Below are positions 33,772 to 41,705 of a DNA stretch of 64,000 bases, piece after piece. The notes below the pieces were generated by a model that was given only the letters and a program-made list of their open reading frames with translations, did no database searches and had not been told where the DNA came from. The stretch comes from Streptomyces venezuelae (GTDB taxonomy: Bacteria > Actinomycetota > Actinomycetes > Streptomycetales > Streptomycetaceae), in contig NZ_CP029189.1 in the NCBI RefSeq assembly GCF_008642275.1, positions 62,001-126,000 on the forward strand. Direction: 5' to 3'. Both the position numbers and the translations under genes were made by a program. Every line of letters begins with the position of its first letter. The stretch's first letter is position 1.

Positions 33772-34499
33772 CGCGGGGCCACCAGTTTGATGCCGACGCC
33801 GCGGACGGTGAGCAGGTAGCGCGGGGCGGCGGCGCGTTCGCCGAGCTTGCGGCGCAGCGACGACAGGTGCACGTCGACCGTCTGGTCGTCGACGTACGGC
33901 TCGCGCCAGACCTCGGTCAGCAGCCTGCGTTTGGAGACGACCTGGCCGGTGTGGTGGGCGAGGAAGGCCAGCAGGTCGAACTCCCGCCGGGTGAGGTGCA
34001 GCTCCCGGCCCGCCAGGTACGCGGTGCGCGCACCGGGGTCCACCGTCAGCTCGCCCACGGTGGTGGCGCCCAGCGGGTCGGCGGCGGGCGCCGGCCGGGC
34101 CCCCGGCCCGGTGTGGGCGGTGCCCGTGGGGGGCACGTGGCTGGTGCGCCGCAGGACGGCGGAGAGGCGGGCTATGAGCTGTCCTCCGGAGAAGGGCTTG
34201 ACCAGGTAGTCGTCGGCACCGGCGTTGAGGAGCTTGATGATCTCGGTCTCGTCGTCGCGGGCGGTGGCCACCAGGACGGGGACGGAGGAGATGCCCCGGA
34301 TCATGCGCAGTGCGTCTCCGCCGTCCAGATCGGGCAGGCCGAGGTCGAGGACCACCGCGTCGACGGGCGTCTGGGTGACCTCGCGCAGGGCGCCGAACCC
34401 GTCGCCCACGCTGCGTACGGCATACCCGTGCTCCGCCAGGACCTCGATGAGTGACTGGCGGATGCTGGGGTCGTCTTCCACGACCAGGACGCTGGGCAT
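33768..34499 (-). CDS. OmpR/PhoB-type response regulator, 243 aa
   Basis: Receiver domain with D52 as phosphoacceptor (VVLDLGLPDLDG), acidic pair at the start (VVEDD) and K101 (LVKPF). A Pro/Ala/Thr linker leads to a winged-helix trans_reg_C domain (LTRREFDLLAFLAHHTGQVVSKRRLL ... VDVHLSSLRRKLG). ATG 34499 is preferred to GTG 34505 because AAGGTG then lies 5 bases upstream. The partner kinase overlaps it by four bases. The two upstream elements at 37649 and 39591 are candidate targets. Confidence 0.92.
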   Translation of the reverse strand: MPSVLVVEDDPSIRQSLIEVLAEHGYAVRSVGDGFGALREVTQTPVDAVVLDLGLPDLDGGDALRMIRGISSVPVLVATARDDETEIIKLLNAGADDYLVKPFSGGQLIARLSAVLRRTSHVPPTGTAHTGPGARPAPAADPLGATTVGELTVDPGARTAYLAGRELHLTRREFDLLAFLAHHTGQVVSKRRLLTEVWREPYVDDQTVDVHLSSLRRKLGERAAAPRYLLTVRGVGIKLVAPR

Positions 34500-34533
34500 G
34501 GGCACACCTTAGGGGTTCGGTCCGCGCAGCTTC

Positions 34534-35163
34534 CTAGTGGGCGGCGAACGCCGGACCGCTGTCGGTGAGGCGCAGGTGTACGGGGTGGTCGGCGACCGGA
34601 ATGGTGCAGCCCTCCTTGGCGCTGCAGCTCGCGTAGCCGAGCAGCACCGTCGCATCCCCGTTGCCGTCGGCGCGGACGGGCAGGGTGGTGGTGACGGGGC
34701 CGTCCGGGTAGACGGGCATCGGGGCGTCGACCCCGGGCACGCTGATGGAGCGTACGTCGGCGGATGCCGTCAGTTTCCCGTCGGCTTTGAGGACGCCGGT
34801 GACGCCCACCGCGGTCGGCCGTCCCACGCCTTCCACACCGGTGGGCGGAAGTTCGGTGCTGTACAGGTGGAAGCCCTTCTTCTCGGGGGTGAAGACGGCG
34901 GTCAGTGTGCCCTTCGGGGCGTGCCAGTCGGACACCGAGAGGGTGACGGTGACTCCGTTCTCGGTGAAGCTTGTGGTGGCCGGGGCGGCCCCGGCGGCCG
35001 CGGCTCCTGCGGCGCCCTGACCGGAGGGAGCGGAGAGTGCGGACGAGCCGGAGGGCGCGGACGAACCGGACGGCGCCCCGCAGGCCGTGAGCGCGGCCAG
35101 GGAGAGGAAGGCGGCCGCGGTCCGGGCCGTCCGGACATGCCTCTTGCTCGGGGAAACGTACAT
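34534..35163 (-). CDS. Lipoprotein with DsbD alpha-like domain, 209 aa
   Basis: A lipobox (LTAC, Cys28) follows a short hydrophobic stretch, so it is a lipid-anchored exported protein. A low-complexity Ser/Gly/Ala linker reaches to residue 60. The rest is beta-rich and has C180-x5-C186 (SCSAKEGC), resembling the redox-active cysteines of the N-terminal DsbD domain (Cys pair before a Pro-rich strand). It could take electrons from the CcdA-like protein next to it. ATG 35163 follows AGAGGTCCAG. Confidence 0.75.
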   Translation of the reverse strand: MYVSPSKRHVRTARTAAAFLSLAALTACGAPSGSSAPSGSSALSAPSGQGAAGAAAAGAAPATTSFTENGVTVTLSVSDWHAPKGTLTAVFTPEKKGFHLYSTELPPTGVEGVGRPTAVGVTGVLKADGKLTASADVRSISVPGVDAPMPVYPDGPVTTTLPVRADGNGDATVLLGYASCSAKEGCTIPVADHPVHLRLTDSGPAFAAH

Positions 35164-35211
35164 CTGGACCTCTGTGCCTCTCGTGTCGGGAAAAGGAACG
35201 GTTCTCGGGGT

Positions 35212-35259
35212 CTTCGGGACTTCGGGACTTCGGGACTTCGGGACTTCGGGTCTTCGGGG
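35212..35259 (-). repeat. 8-bp tandem repeat, six units
   Basis: On the plus strand, CTTCGGGA occurs four times in a row, followed by CTTCGGGT and CTTCGGGG. It lies between the lipoprotein start and the CcdA stop. It is a minisatellite in the leader of the lipoprotein gene that could vary in copy number; no function is evident. Confidence 0.85.
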
Positions 35260-35280
35260 CGGGCTCGTACGGGAATCCGC

Positions 35281-36057
35281 TCACACGGCGGTGGTGAAGT
35301 CCGCGCTCCACGACTGCAGCCGGTACACCAGGTCGTTCCACACCCCGGTGGCCAGCAGGACGCCGACGAGCACGAGCATCCCGCCGCCGATCCGCAGGAC
35401 CCAGGGGTAGTGGCGTTTGACCAGGCCGAAGGCGCCCAGGGCCCGCCGGAAGGCCAGTGCCGCCAGGACGAACGGCAGCCCCAGGCCGAGACAGTAGGCC
35501 GCCATCAGCAGCGCCCCGCGGGCCGCGCTGGCCTCGCTCCAGGCCAGTGCCTGTACTGCGGCGAGCGTCGGGCCGATGCACGGGGTCCAGCCGACGGCGA
35601 ACACCGCGCCCAGCAGGGGGGCTCCGGCCAGCCCGAGGGCGGGCCGGCGGTGGCTGCGGAACTCCCGTTGGGTGAATCCCGGCAGGAACCCCATGAAGGA
35701 GAGCCCCATCAGCGCGGTGAAGACACCGAGCACCTGGGTGATCACCTCCTGGTGGGCCAGCAGGGTGCGGCCGAAGTACCCGAACAGTGCGCCCCCGGAG
35801 ACCAGGACCGCCGTGAAACCGAGGACGAACAGCGACGCGCCCACCGCCATCCGGCTGCGGCGCCCGCCGCGGGCCTGCGCCAGGTCGGAGACCGACAGGC
35901 TGGTCACGTAGCTGAGGTAGCCCGGTACGAGCGGCAGCACGCACGGCGACAGGAAGGAGACGAGTCCGGCGAGGAACGCCACCGGAGCGGCCACCGCCAC
36001 GGTTCCGTGGAGGAGGGAGGGGGTGTCCGCGGCGGCGAGCACCAGCACCGCCGTCAT
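35281..36057 (-). CDS. ccdA: CcdA/DsbD-type membrane electron-transfer protein, 258 aa
   Basis: About six membrane helices. The two redox cysteines sit in FLSPCVLPLVPGY (C39) and WTPCIGP (C159), the signature of CcdA and the DsbD beta domain. These move electrons from cytoplasmic thioredoxin to thiol proteins outside the membrane, for cytochrome c maturation or repair of exported cysteines. The ATG at 36057 overlaps the stop of the TlpA-like gene by four bases (ATGA). With the neighbouring thioredoxin-like proteins it makes a complete relay. Confidence 0.93.
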   Translation of the reverse strand: MTAVLVLAAADTPSLLHGTVAVAAPVAFLAGLVSFLSPCVLPLVPGYLSYVTSLSVSDLAQARGGRRSRMAVGASLFVLGFTAVLVSGGALFGYFGRTLLAHQEVITQVLGVFTALMGLSFMGFLPGFTQREFRSHRRPALGLAGAPLLGAVFAVGWTPCIGPTLAAVQALAWSEASAARGALLMAAYCLGLGLPFVLAALAFRRALGAFGLVKRHYPWVLRIGGGMLVLVGVLLATGVWNDLVYRLQSWSADFTTAV

Positions 36058-36677
36058 GACGCCTCACCCGCCACACGCGCGAGCAGCGGGCTCAGTTCGT
36101 CCCCGGTGACCGCGCCCCCGATGCTGACGGCGATGCGGCCGCGGCGGTCGATCACGAGGGTCGAGGGGATGGCCTGCGGGTTGAGGAGGGCGGGGGGAAA
36201 GCGGAGCAGGAGCTCGCCGGTGGGATCGTGGAGGCTGGGGAAGCCGAGACCGTGCGCGCGTACGAAGGACCGGGCCGCGGCGCGGTCGGGGTCGCGGGTG
36301 TTGATTCCGAGGAACCGGACGCCCTGGTCCCGGGTCTGCCGGTCGACCCGCGCGAGTTCGCCGGCCTCCGCGCGGCAGGGGCCGCACCAGGAGCCCCAGA
36401 CGTTGACCACGACGACGTGCCCGCGGAAGCCGTCGAGGGTGAGCGGCTTCCCGTCGAGGTCGTCGCCCGCCAGGACGGGCGCGGCGGGCCGGTCGGCCGG
36501 ATCGATGACCGCGGCCTCGGCAGCGGTGGCGACCACGGCCGAGGCCGAGTCGGCGGCCGCAGGTCCGGCCGCGGCCTCCGCGCGGCTGCCGTCGGCGGCG
36601 ACGGTGCCGACGGCGGCGAAGACACAGCCGGCCACGGCCGCCGCGAGGGCGGCCACGGCCAGGGCCGCCGTACGCAT
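36054..36677 (-). CDS. TlpA/ResA-like exported thioredoxin, 207 aa
   Basis: The N-terminal hydrophobic segment (about 3-28) is a membrane anchor or signal. An Ala-rich spacer leads to a thioredoxin fold: VNVWGSWCGPCRAEAGEL with C98-G-P-C101, then NTRDPDRAAARSFVRAHGLGFPSLHDPTGE and the cis-Pro segment IPSTLVIDRRGRI. Such TlpA/ResA proteins reduce cytochrome c apoproteins or other exported disulfides, fed by CcdA. Overlap of four bases with ccdA shows an operon. ATG 36677 is used. Confidence 0.9.
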   Translation of the reverse strand: MRTAALAVAALAAAVAGCVFAAVGTVAADGSRAEAAAGPAAADSASAVVATAAEAAVIDPADRPAAPVLAGDDLDGKPLTLDGFRGHVVVVNVWGSWCGPCRAEAGELARVDRQTRDQGVRFLGINTRDPDRAAARSFVRAHGLGFPSLHDPTGELLLRFPPALLNPQAIPSTLVIDRRGRIAVSIGGAVTGDELSPLLARVAGEAS

Positions 36678-36703
36678 CCGGACCCCGCCCGGGCCTTCTG
36701 GTC

Positions 36704-37468
36704 TCACGAGGCCCACTTGCGCAGGAAGGCGTTGATCCCCTCCGCCGTGAGGGAGGGGTTGCCCGTGGCGTGGGTGTCGGTGCGCACCTTGCCGGACGAG
36801 TTGACGGCGACCAGGACGGGCATCGTGTAAGTACCGCCCGAGGGGCTGTACTTGCGCAGGAGTGCGGAGTTGGCGGAGCTGTTGCCGCCGATGTCGATCT
36901 TGACCAGGTGGTACGAGGCTCCGAGGATCGCCGACGTCTGGGGCTGGGCGAACACCTTGTCCGCGGCCTTGCAGTTGCCGCACCAGTTGGCCCCGAAGTC
37001 GAGGAGTACCGTCCGCCCGTCGGCCTTGGCCGCGGCCAGGGCGGCGTCGATCTGCTTCTGGGCGTCGGCCGAGCTGTCGTAGCCGGGTCCGGGGACCCGG
37101 GCCGGGGCGGGCGCGGCGGACGTACGGGCCGGCTTGGGGGCGGCCGGGGCGCTCTGGGTCCGGGCCGGGGCCGGCGAGGAGGAGGCCTGCGCGGTGGCGG
37201 ACGCCGACGGCGAGGCCGAAGCGCTCGGGGAGGCCTCGGTGGACGCGGAGGCCGAGGGCTCGGCAGCGGCGAGGGCCTGCGCGGACGACGCTCCGGCGGT
37301 GGTGGGCGAGGCGGAGCCGGCGCTCTCGGTGGACGGCCCGCAGGCGGTGCACAGACCCGCCGCGATCACGGCCGCGGCGGCGAGGGGCAGCCGGACACCC
37401 AGAGGTGCGGCGGTGAGGGGGCGCGCGGCGCGGCCGGCACGGACGGGTCGGAGTATGCGAGAAGTCAT
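36704..37468 (-). CDS. Exported thioredoxin-like protein with low-complexity linker, 254 aa
   Basis: A basic start with a hydrophobic segment (28-40) is followed by CTAC-G at 40-44, which could be a lipobox or a signal cleavage site. A long Ser/Ala/Pro linker reaches to about residue 125. The C-terminal domain has NWCGNCK (C163, C166) and the cis-Pro site YTMPVLV, typical of DsbD-gamma/TrxA-like proteins. ATG 37468. It is the first gene of the minus-strand thiol unit, with the conserved element upstream of its -10 at 37605-37610. Only 26 bases separate it from the TlpA-like gene. Confidence 0.88.
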   Translation of the reverse strand: MTSRILRPVRAGRAARPLTAAPLGVRLPLAAAAVIAAGLCTACGPSTESAGSASPTTAGASSAQALAAAEPSASASTEASPSASASPSASATAQASSSPAPARTQSAPAAPKPARTSAAPAPARVPGPGYDSSADAQKQIDAALAAAKADGRTVLLDFGANWCGNCKAADKVFAQPQTSAILGASYHLVKIDIGGNSSANSALLRKYSPSGGTYTMPVLVAVNSSGKVRTDTHATGNPSLTAEGINAFLRKWAS

Positions 37469-37604
37469 GGCGAAGACACCCCAAGGCGCACGGAGAACTG
37501 AGGGAAGCGGGAAGGGCGGGAAGCCCCCCGGCTCGGTGAAGCCGGCGGACCCGTGGTGCGCCGGGGCGGTGTGCCCGGGCGCCGGAGGCCGGTCGGCTGA
37601 GGTG
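37469..37604. other. Leader of the thiol operon, no gene seen
   Basis: The stretch from the thioredoxin-like start to the -10 hexamer is a 5' leader of about 130 bases. No coding frame of its own and no clear riboswitch-like fold was recognised. Together with the promoter element upstream it completes the gene-free stretch up to 37847. Confidence 0.35.
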
Positions 37605-37668
37605 AGCATAGGACCGCGGCGGGCCCCGGGAACCGCCTGAGCCGGATCTTGAGGTTCCCCTAAGGAAG
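37605..37668 (-). promoter_or_regulatory. Promoter with conserved activator-like element, thiol operon
   Basis: On the minus strand, CTTCCTTAGGGGAACCTCAA (37668-37649) lies exactly 38 bases before TATGCT (37610-37605), a good -10. No -35 consensus is seen, so an activator may be needed. The same arrangement occurs before the CAP-domain gene. Confidence 0.7.
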
Positions 37669-37803
37669 AGCTCACCTTCCGCTTCGCCGGGACTCGTGCG
37701 ATGAGCGCATACGGGGAGGCGAATCCGCCGAAAGGGAGCGAGCGGGGACCCAGTGGTGCGGACCGGACCGGGCCGTCCGGCGCTGGGCGGTTGGCGCTCG
37801 GCG

Positions 37804-37845
37804 ACCGGCTCTCGGCTCTCGGCTCTCGGCTCTCGGCGAGCCGGT
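37804..37845 (-). terminator. Hairpin with a 7-bp tandem repeat in the loop
   Basis: ACCGGCTC (37804-37811) pairs with GAGCCGGT (37838-37845). GGCTCTC is repeated four times from 37807. It lies 3 bases beyond the stop of the minus-strand gene ending at 37848, so it may act as its terminator. Confidence 0.45.
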
Positions 37846-37847
37846 TC

Positions 37848-38414
37848 TCAGAAGGACGTCTCGCGCACGCTGGCCTTGGCGATCGGGTCGATGGTCGCGG
37901 TGACGACCGACCGGTGGTCCGAGCTGCTGAACGTGACCGTCAGGGTGTCGTCGTCGGTCTGTGCCGTGGTCGCCTTGAAGCCGCGGCTCGGAACCGCGGA
38001 GATCAGGCACACGCCGCGGCTCCCGTACCGCACGGTGACCTTGCCGCCCTGCGAGGGGACGGTGTGCAGTCCCGGTCCGCCGTTCACGCAGTCGACGCCT
38101 GCTTTGGGCGCGGTGGTGCGGGGGGCCGCCGAGGGCTTCGCGGGCGGGGAGGACGGGGCCGAAGGGGTCGGAGCCCCGGTCGCGCTGGGCGAGGGGCTCG
38201 CAGACGCGGAGGCGGTCGGGGACGGAGCGTCCGGCGACGGGCCCTGCACCGCGGGCCAGGCCGGCGGCGAGTCGAAGACCATGGGGGCGGACCGGGCCAC
38301 CGGGGGCGTATGGCGGGTGGAGCCGACGACGAACTGGACCGTGGCGAGCACGGCCGTCACGCTGGTGGCCGTGCACGACAGCCATATGAACAGGTAGCGC
38401 GGAAATCGAGGCAC
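37848..38414 (-). CDS. Membrane-anchored hypothetical protein, 188 aa
   Basis: One N-terminal membrane helix (about 7-28, FIWLSCTATSVTAVLATVQFVVG) leads to a Pro/Ser/Ala linker (45-105). A small exported beta domain with two cysteines (VDCVNGG, GVCLISA) follows. No family is recognised. GTG 38414 is used. It is transcribed toward the thiol unit but ends at a hairpin, so it may be separate. The Cys pair could be a disulfide substrate of the neighbouring thiol proteins, which is inference. Confidence 0.65.
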   Translation of the reverse strand: MPRFPRYLFIWLSCTATSVTAVLATVQFVVGSTRHTPPVARSAPMVFDSPPAWPAVQGPSPDAPSPTASASASPSPSATGAPTPSAPSSPPAKPSAAPRTTAPKAGVDCVNGGPGLHTVPSQGGKVTVRYGSRGVCLISAVPSRGFKATTAQTDDDTLTVTFSSSDHRSVVTATIDPIAKASVRETSF

Positions 38415-38535
38415 GGCCCCATAGTGGCCGACGGGCCGAGCCGCGCGTCACCGGCTCCCCCGTACGGCGCGACGGAGCTCCGTCGCCGGGGGTCCCCGTG
38501 GGTCGCCGGGGTCTGGGACCCGGGCGCCAACACGG

Positions 38536-38569
38536 ACGTCCTCCGACCCGTGTACGGGTCGGAGGACGT
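38536..38569 (-). terminator. Hairpin terminator after the CAP-domain gene
   Basis: Perfect 15-bp stem (38536-38550 with 38555-38569) and a 4-base loop, about 55 bases after the stop of the CAP-domain gene. Confidence 0.75.
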
Positions 38570-38623
38570 GTGCGCCCCGGCAGCCGGTGGGAGGAGGCCG
38601 GTGTGGGGCGAGGGGGAAGGCTC

Positions 38624-39502
38624 CTACTTCGACGTCCCGAAGTCCTGCGTCCACCACGGGCCGCCGTCGCCCTTGTGGACGCCTATGCCGATCTCCTTGA
38701 AGGAGCAGTTGAGGATGTTCGCCCGGTGGCCGGAGCTGTTCATCCACGCCTTCATGACGGCGTCGGCGTCCGACTGCCCGCGGGCTATGTTCTCGCCCAG
38801 GCGGGACCAGGCGTAGCCGGCGGCCTCCACGCGGGTGGTCATGGTGGACCCGTCGGGTCCGGTGTGGGACATGACGCCGCTGCGGGCCATGGTGTCGCTG
38901 TAGGCGCGGGCCGCGGCGCTCAGCTTGGCGTTCACGGTCAGGGGACCGCAGCCGGCCGTCGCCCGCTCCTTGTTCACCAGGGCGAGGACCGCGGATTCCG
39001 AGTCGCCGGAGGAGCTGCCGGATCCACCGGACGAGCCGCCGGAGGAGCCGCCCGACGAACCACCGGACCCGCCGGACGTGCCGGAGCCGCCACCGCTGCT
39101 CCCGCCTGACGTACGCGCGGGCTTGCCGGCCGGAGTGGACTTGGCCGGTCCGTCCTCCTCGGCCGCGGGCTTCGCGGGGGCCGAGGACCCGGCGCCTTCG
39201 GGCGCCGTCGTCTCGGGCGGCAGCGAGCCGGTGGCGGCCGCGGCATCGGCGGTGACCTCGGGGAGCGGAGCGGTGGGGCTCGCCGTCCCGGCCGTGTCCG
39301 CGGGGGTCGGCGTCCCGGTCTTCGCCGCGCCGGCGCCGTCGGCCCGCTGGTCCACCTGCGTACCGCCGCCGGAATCGGCCACGGCGACGCCGACCGCCAC
39401 CACCGCGGCGGCCGCGGTCACGGACAGGACGATGCGGGTGCGCATCGCCTTCTTCCGCCGTGCTTCGACGCGGGACGGCGTTGCGGGAGTTCGGCTGCTC
39501 AT
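38624..39502 (-). CDS. Membrane-anchored CAP/SCP (PR-1) domain protein, 292 aa
   Basis: A cytoplasmic basic start and one membrane helix (about 22-42) are followed by a long Ala/Pro/Thr segment and a Ser/Gly-only linker (about 133-167). A C-terminal CAP domain of about 125 residues completes it: VNKERATAGCGPL, YSDTMARSGVMSH, WSRLGENIARG, WMNSSGHRANILN and the two Cys. CAP proteins are exported and bind lipids or act in cell-wall stress; actinobacterial members are of unknown target. Its promoter shares the 20-bp element with the thiol operon, so disulfide formation in this domain may be served by it. Confidence 0.9.
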   Translation of the reverse strand: MSSRTPATPSRVEARRKKAMRTRIVLSVTAAAAVVAVGVAVADSGGGTQVDQRADGAGAAKTGTPTPADTAGTASPTAPLPEVTADAAAATGSLPPETTAPEGAGSSAPAKPAAEEDGPAKSTPAGKPARTSGGSSGGGSGTSGGSGGSSGGSSGGSSGGSGSSSGDSESAVLALVNKERATAGCGPLTVNAKLSAAARAYSDTMARSGVMSHTGPDGSTMTTRVEAAGYAWSRLGENIARGQSDADAVMKAWMNSSGHRANILNCSFKEIGIGVHKGDGGPWWTQDFGTSK

Positions 39503-40000
39503 GCCTGTGGTACCTCACAGAGGGAAGGGGGGGTGGGGTGCGACCGAGCCTAGGGTCGTGATCAGTGAAATCCGCCCGCTGAGGGGCTTCTTCAAGTTCC
39601 CTTAAGGAAGCCCGCAGGGTCGGTTCAGGGGATGATCCGGGTGATCCCCGGCCATTCGGCTGAAACGGATCCAGCGAGCTCTCGGTGAACCCCCGGCGAG
39701 CGCCCGCACCGTGAGTCCGGCGCCGGTCACCGCCGGTACAACTCCTCGCGCGTCAAAGCCCTTGCGGGCCGCGGCCGGTCGGCGGATCGCGGGATCGGGC
39801 GTCCGGCTCCGGGCGGGACGGGCGAACGCCCTCCGGGCGGTCGGCGGTCCTCCGGCCGCTCGGCCCCCGGCAGACCCCCGGCTCGGCCCCGGCCCGACTG
39901 TCGGCCCGGCCCCGTCATCGGTGCTCCGCCGGGACGGAAGGGCGCGCACCAGCGGCGTGTGATCATGTCCGTCGACAGATCCGCACCTCATGGGGGGACC
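39503..40000. other. Intergenic region, promoters only
   Basis: About 500 bases between two divergent genes. The first 110 bases hold the CAP-gene promoter and its conserved element. From 39611 to 40000 I see no supported gene: the short frames there lack an RBS and show no protein character. Confidence 0.4.
39547..39610 (-). promoter_or_regulatory. Promoter with conserved activator-like element, CAP-domain gene
   Basis: On the minus strand, CTTCCTTAAGGGAACTTGAA (39610-39591) lies exactly 38 bases before TAGGCT (39552-39547). It matches the thiol-operon element at 17 of 20 bases. CTCAG also recurs at the same offset within the spacer. Likely the site of a shared transcription factor. Confidence 0.7.
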
Positions 40001-40711
40001 ATGCGCACCCGCACCACCACCGCCACGACCGGTCTCGTGACCGCGCTCGCCGCGCTGCTCTTCCTCGTCGGCTGCTCCACGTCCGGGGACGGCCGGCCCG
40101 CGGCGTCGAGTTCCGTGGCGTCCGCGCCCGCGCAGAGCGGCGGCGGATCGGGCTTCGAGGGACCCCGGCCGCAGGACCAGAACCTGCTGGCCTGGACCGG
40201 GGACCCCAATGACGCGGGGCACGTCACCGCCCAGTCGTCGGCCGGGGTCGGCGGCCGGGTCACCCTGGTACGGATCGTGCTGCGCGAGCAGATCACCTGG
40301 TCGAACGTATGGCTGGGCCTGGCGGGCATCGACCCGAACGCCCAGCTCGCCAACTGCTACCTCGGCGTGTACGACGCCAAGGGCGCGCTCGTAGGAGCCA
40401 CCCCGGACATCTCCCCCCAGCTGATGACCGACGCGATCGCCAAGCCGTTCGCCCTCGGCAAGCCGTTCACCGCGGCTCCCGGGACGTACTTCATCGCTCT
40501 GCTGCTCAACGGCACTTGGGCAACCAACGGCCTGACCCTGAAGTCCACGGGCGCCGGCATCTCGGTCAACGCGGGTCTGACGCCCCCGAACCTCCGCTAC
40601 AGCACCCTCCTGACCGGTCAGACCTCGCTGCCGCCCAGCGTGAACCTCGCCGAGCAGTCCACGAGCACCATCAACACCGGCTGGGCCAGCCAGTGGTACG
40701 CGATTTCCTGA
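40001..40711 (+). CDS. Lipoprotein of unknown function, 236 aa
   Basis: A lipobox (LVGC near residue 24) follows a basic start and hydrophobic stretch. A Ser/Ala/Gly spacer reaches to about residue 50. The rest is a beta-rich domain (LLAWTGDPNDAGHVTAQSS ... VTLVRIVLREQITWSNVWLGLAG ... NTGWASQWYAIS) with a jelly-roll-like strand pattern. I do not recognise the family. ATG 40001 has GGGGGGACC just before it. It is convergent with the GNAT gene. Confidence 0.7.
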   Translation: MRTRTTTATTGLVTALAALLFLVGCSTSGDGRPAASSSVASAPAQSGGGSGFEGPRPQDQNLLAWTGDPNDAGHVTAQSSAGVGGRVTLVRIVLREQITWSNVWLGLAGIDPNAQLANCYLGVYDAKGALVGATPDISPQLMTDAIAKPFALGKPFTAAPGTYFIALLLNGTWATNGLTLKSTGAGISVNAGLTPPNLRYSTLLTGQTSLPPSVNLAEQSTSTINTGWASQWYAIS

Positions 40712-40729
40712 ACCGCGGCGCCCGCGCGC

Positions 40730-41425
40730 TCACCCCCGGCTGATCGCGGCCGCCGGCGCCCCCGCGCAGCGGGCGGTGTCAGCGGCTTCGTGCCGGTACC
40801 AGGTGGGGTCGACGACCCTGCCGTCGGGGAGCGTGTGCAGGGCCGGTCCCTCGCACCGCACGAAGCCCGCGGCCCTCAGGGCTCCTCGGCAGCGGTGGTT
40901 GGCGGTCTCGGTGCCCGCCGACACCGATTCCAGGCCCAGGTGTTCGTGGCCGAACCGGGCGGTGGCCGCCGCCAGTTCGGCCCCCAGGCCACGACCGCGG
41001 CAGGCCGGAGCGAGCCAGAGGCCGATGGCCCCGCCGTCGTCCGGGGTCAGCGAACTCATTCCGGCCACCGCGCCCGTGACCGCGTCCACGGCGAGCAGCC
41101 GCTGCTCGGCGCCCGGATCCGGGAGCACCACCGGCCGCGCCAACTCCCGCCGTACGGACCGGGGGAAGGCCCGCAGCCGCTCGGCGCGGTTCCCGTCGTG
41201 GATGCCGAGGAGGTGCTCGGCGGTCTCGGGGGTGACGAGGGACTTGGGGGTCCAACCGAACCAACGCTGCGCGTCGCTGTCCGCACCGGCGGCGGCACCC
41301 ACTTCCACGTCCCAGTGGTCACGTGGGGTGTGCAGGACCAACCGGGCGGTCCGTATCGTATGGCGGCCGTCGCCGCAGTGGTCCGGCACGGGCTGCGGGC
41401 GGCGCGATCCCAGGCCCAGGATCAT
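40730..41425 (-). CDS. GNAT-family acetyltransferase, 231 aa
   Basis: RimJ/RimL-type acetyltransferase. The start has IRTARLVLHTP, the central beta strand is AIGLWLAPACRGRGLGAELAAAT (acetyl-CoA loop RGRGLG) and the C-terminal part is ESVSAGTETANHRCRGALRAAGFVRCEG. These are typical of enzymes acetylating N-termini or small amines. ATG 41425 follows GAGGACACACCG. It has a long leader upstream in frame, rejected as non-coding. Substrate is unknown. Confidence 0.85.
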   Translation of the reverse strand: MILGLGSRRPQPVPDHCGDGRHTIRTARLVLHTPRDHWDVEVGAAAGADSDAQRWFGWTPKSLVTPETAEHLLGIHDGNRAERLRAFPRSVRRELARPVVLPDPGAEQRLLAVDAVTGAVAGMSSLTPDDGGAIGLWLAPACRGRGLGAELAAATARFGHEHLGLESVSAGTETANHRCRGALRAAGFVRCEGPALHTLPDGRVVDPTWYRHEAADTARCAGAPAAAISRG

Positions 41426-41705
41426 CGGTGTGTCCTCACGCGGGAACTGTAGGCGACCCCCCGCACGCCCGACGCGGGAGGGTCGGTCCCGGTCCTGACC
41501 GGTCCACGGAACGCGATACATGGCCGAAAGGTCACGCACCCGGCCCGATCGCGCCGGTCAGGGGTCTCCCGCGCGCCGACCCGCTCTCGTACGGCGGCGC
41601 GAACGCATCGCTCGACCGGGGGATGCTCGCCGCGGGGCGGAATGCGGGGCCCGGGGCGGAGGTTGGGGCGGACGCGACACTGGACCCGGACGCACTGGAG
41701 AGCTC

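Noticed and set aside
34507..34515. A third copy of the CCTTAGGGG core just before the response-regulator start
   Set aside because: It shares only nine bases, lies in the opposite orientation and overlaps the RBS, so it is too weak to count with the two full elements.
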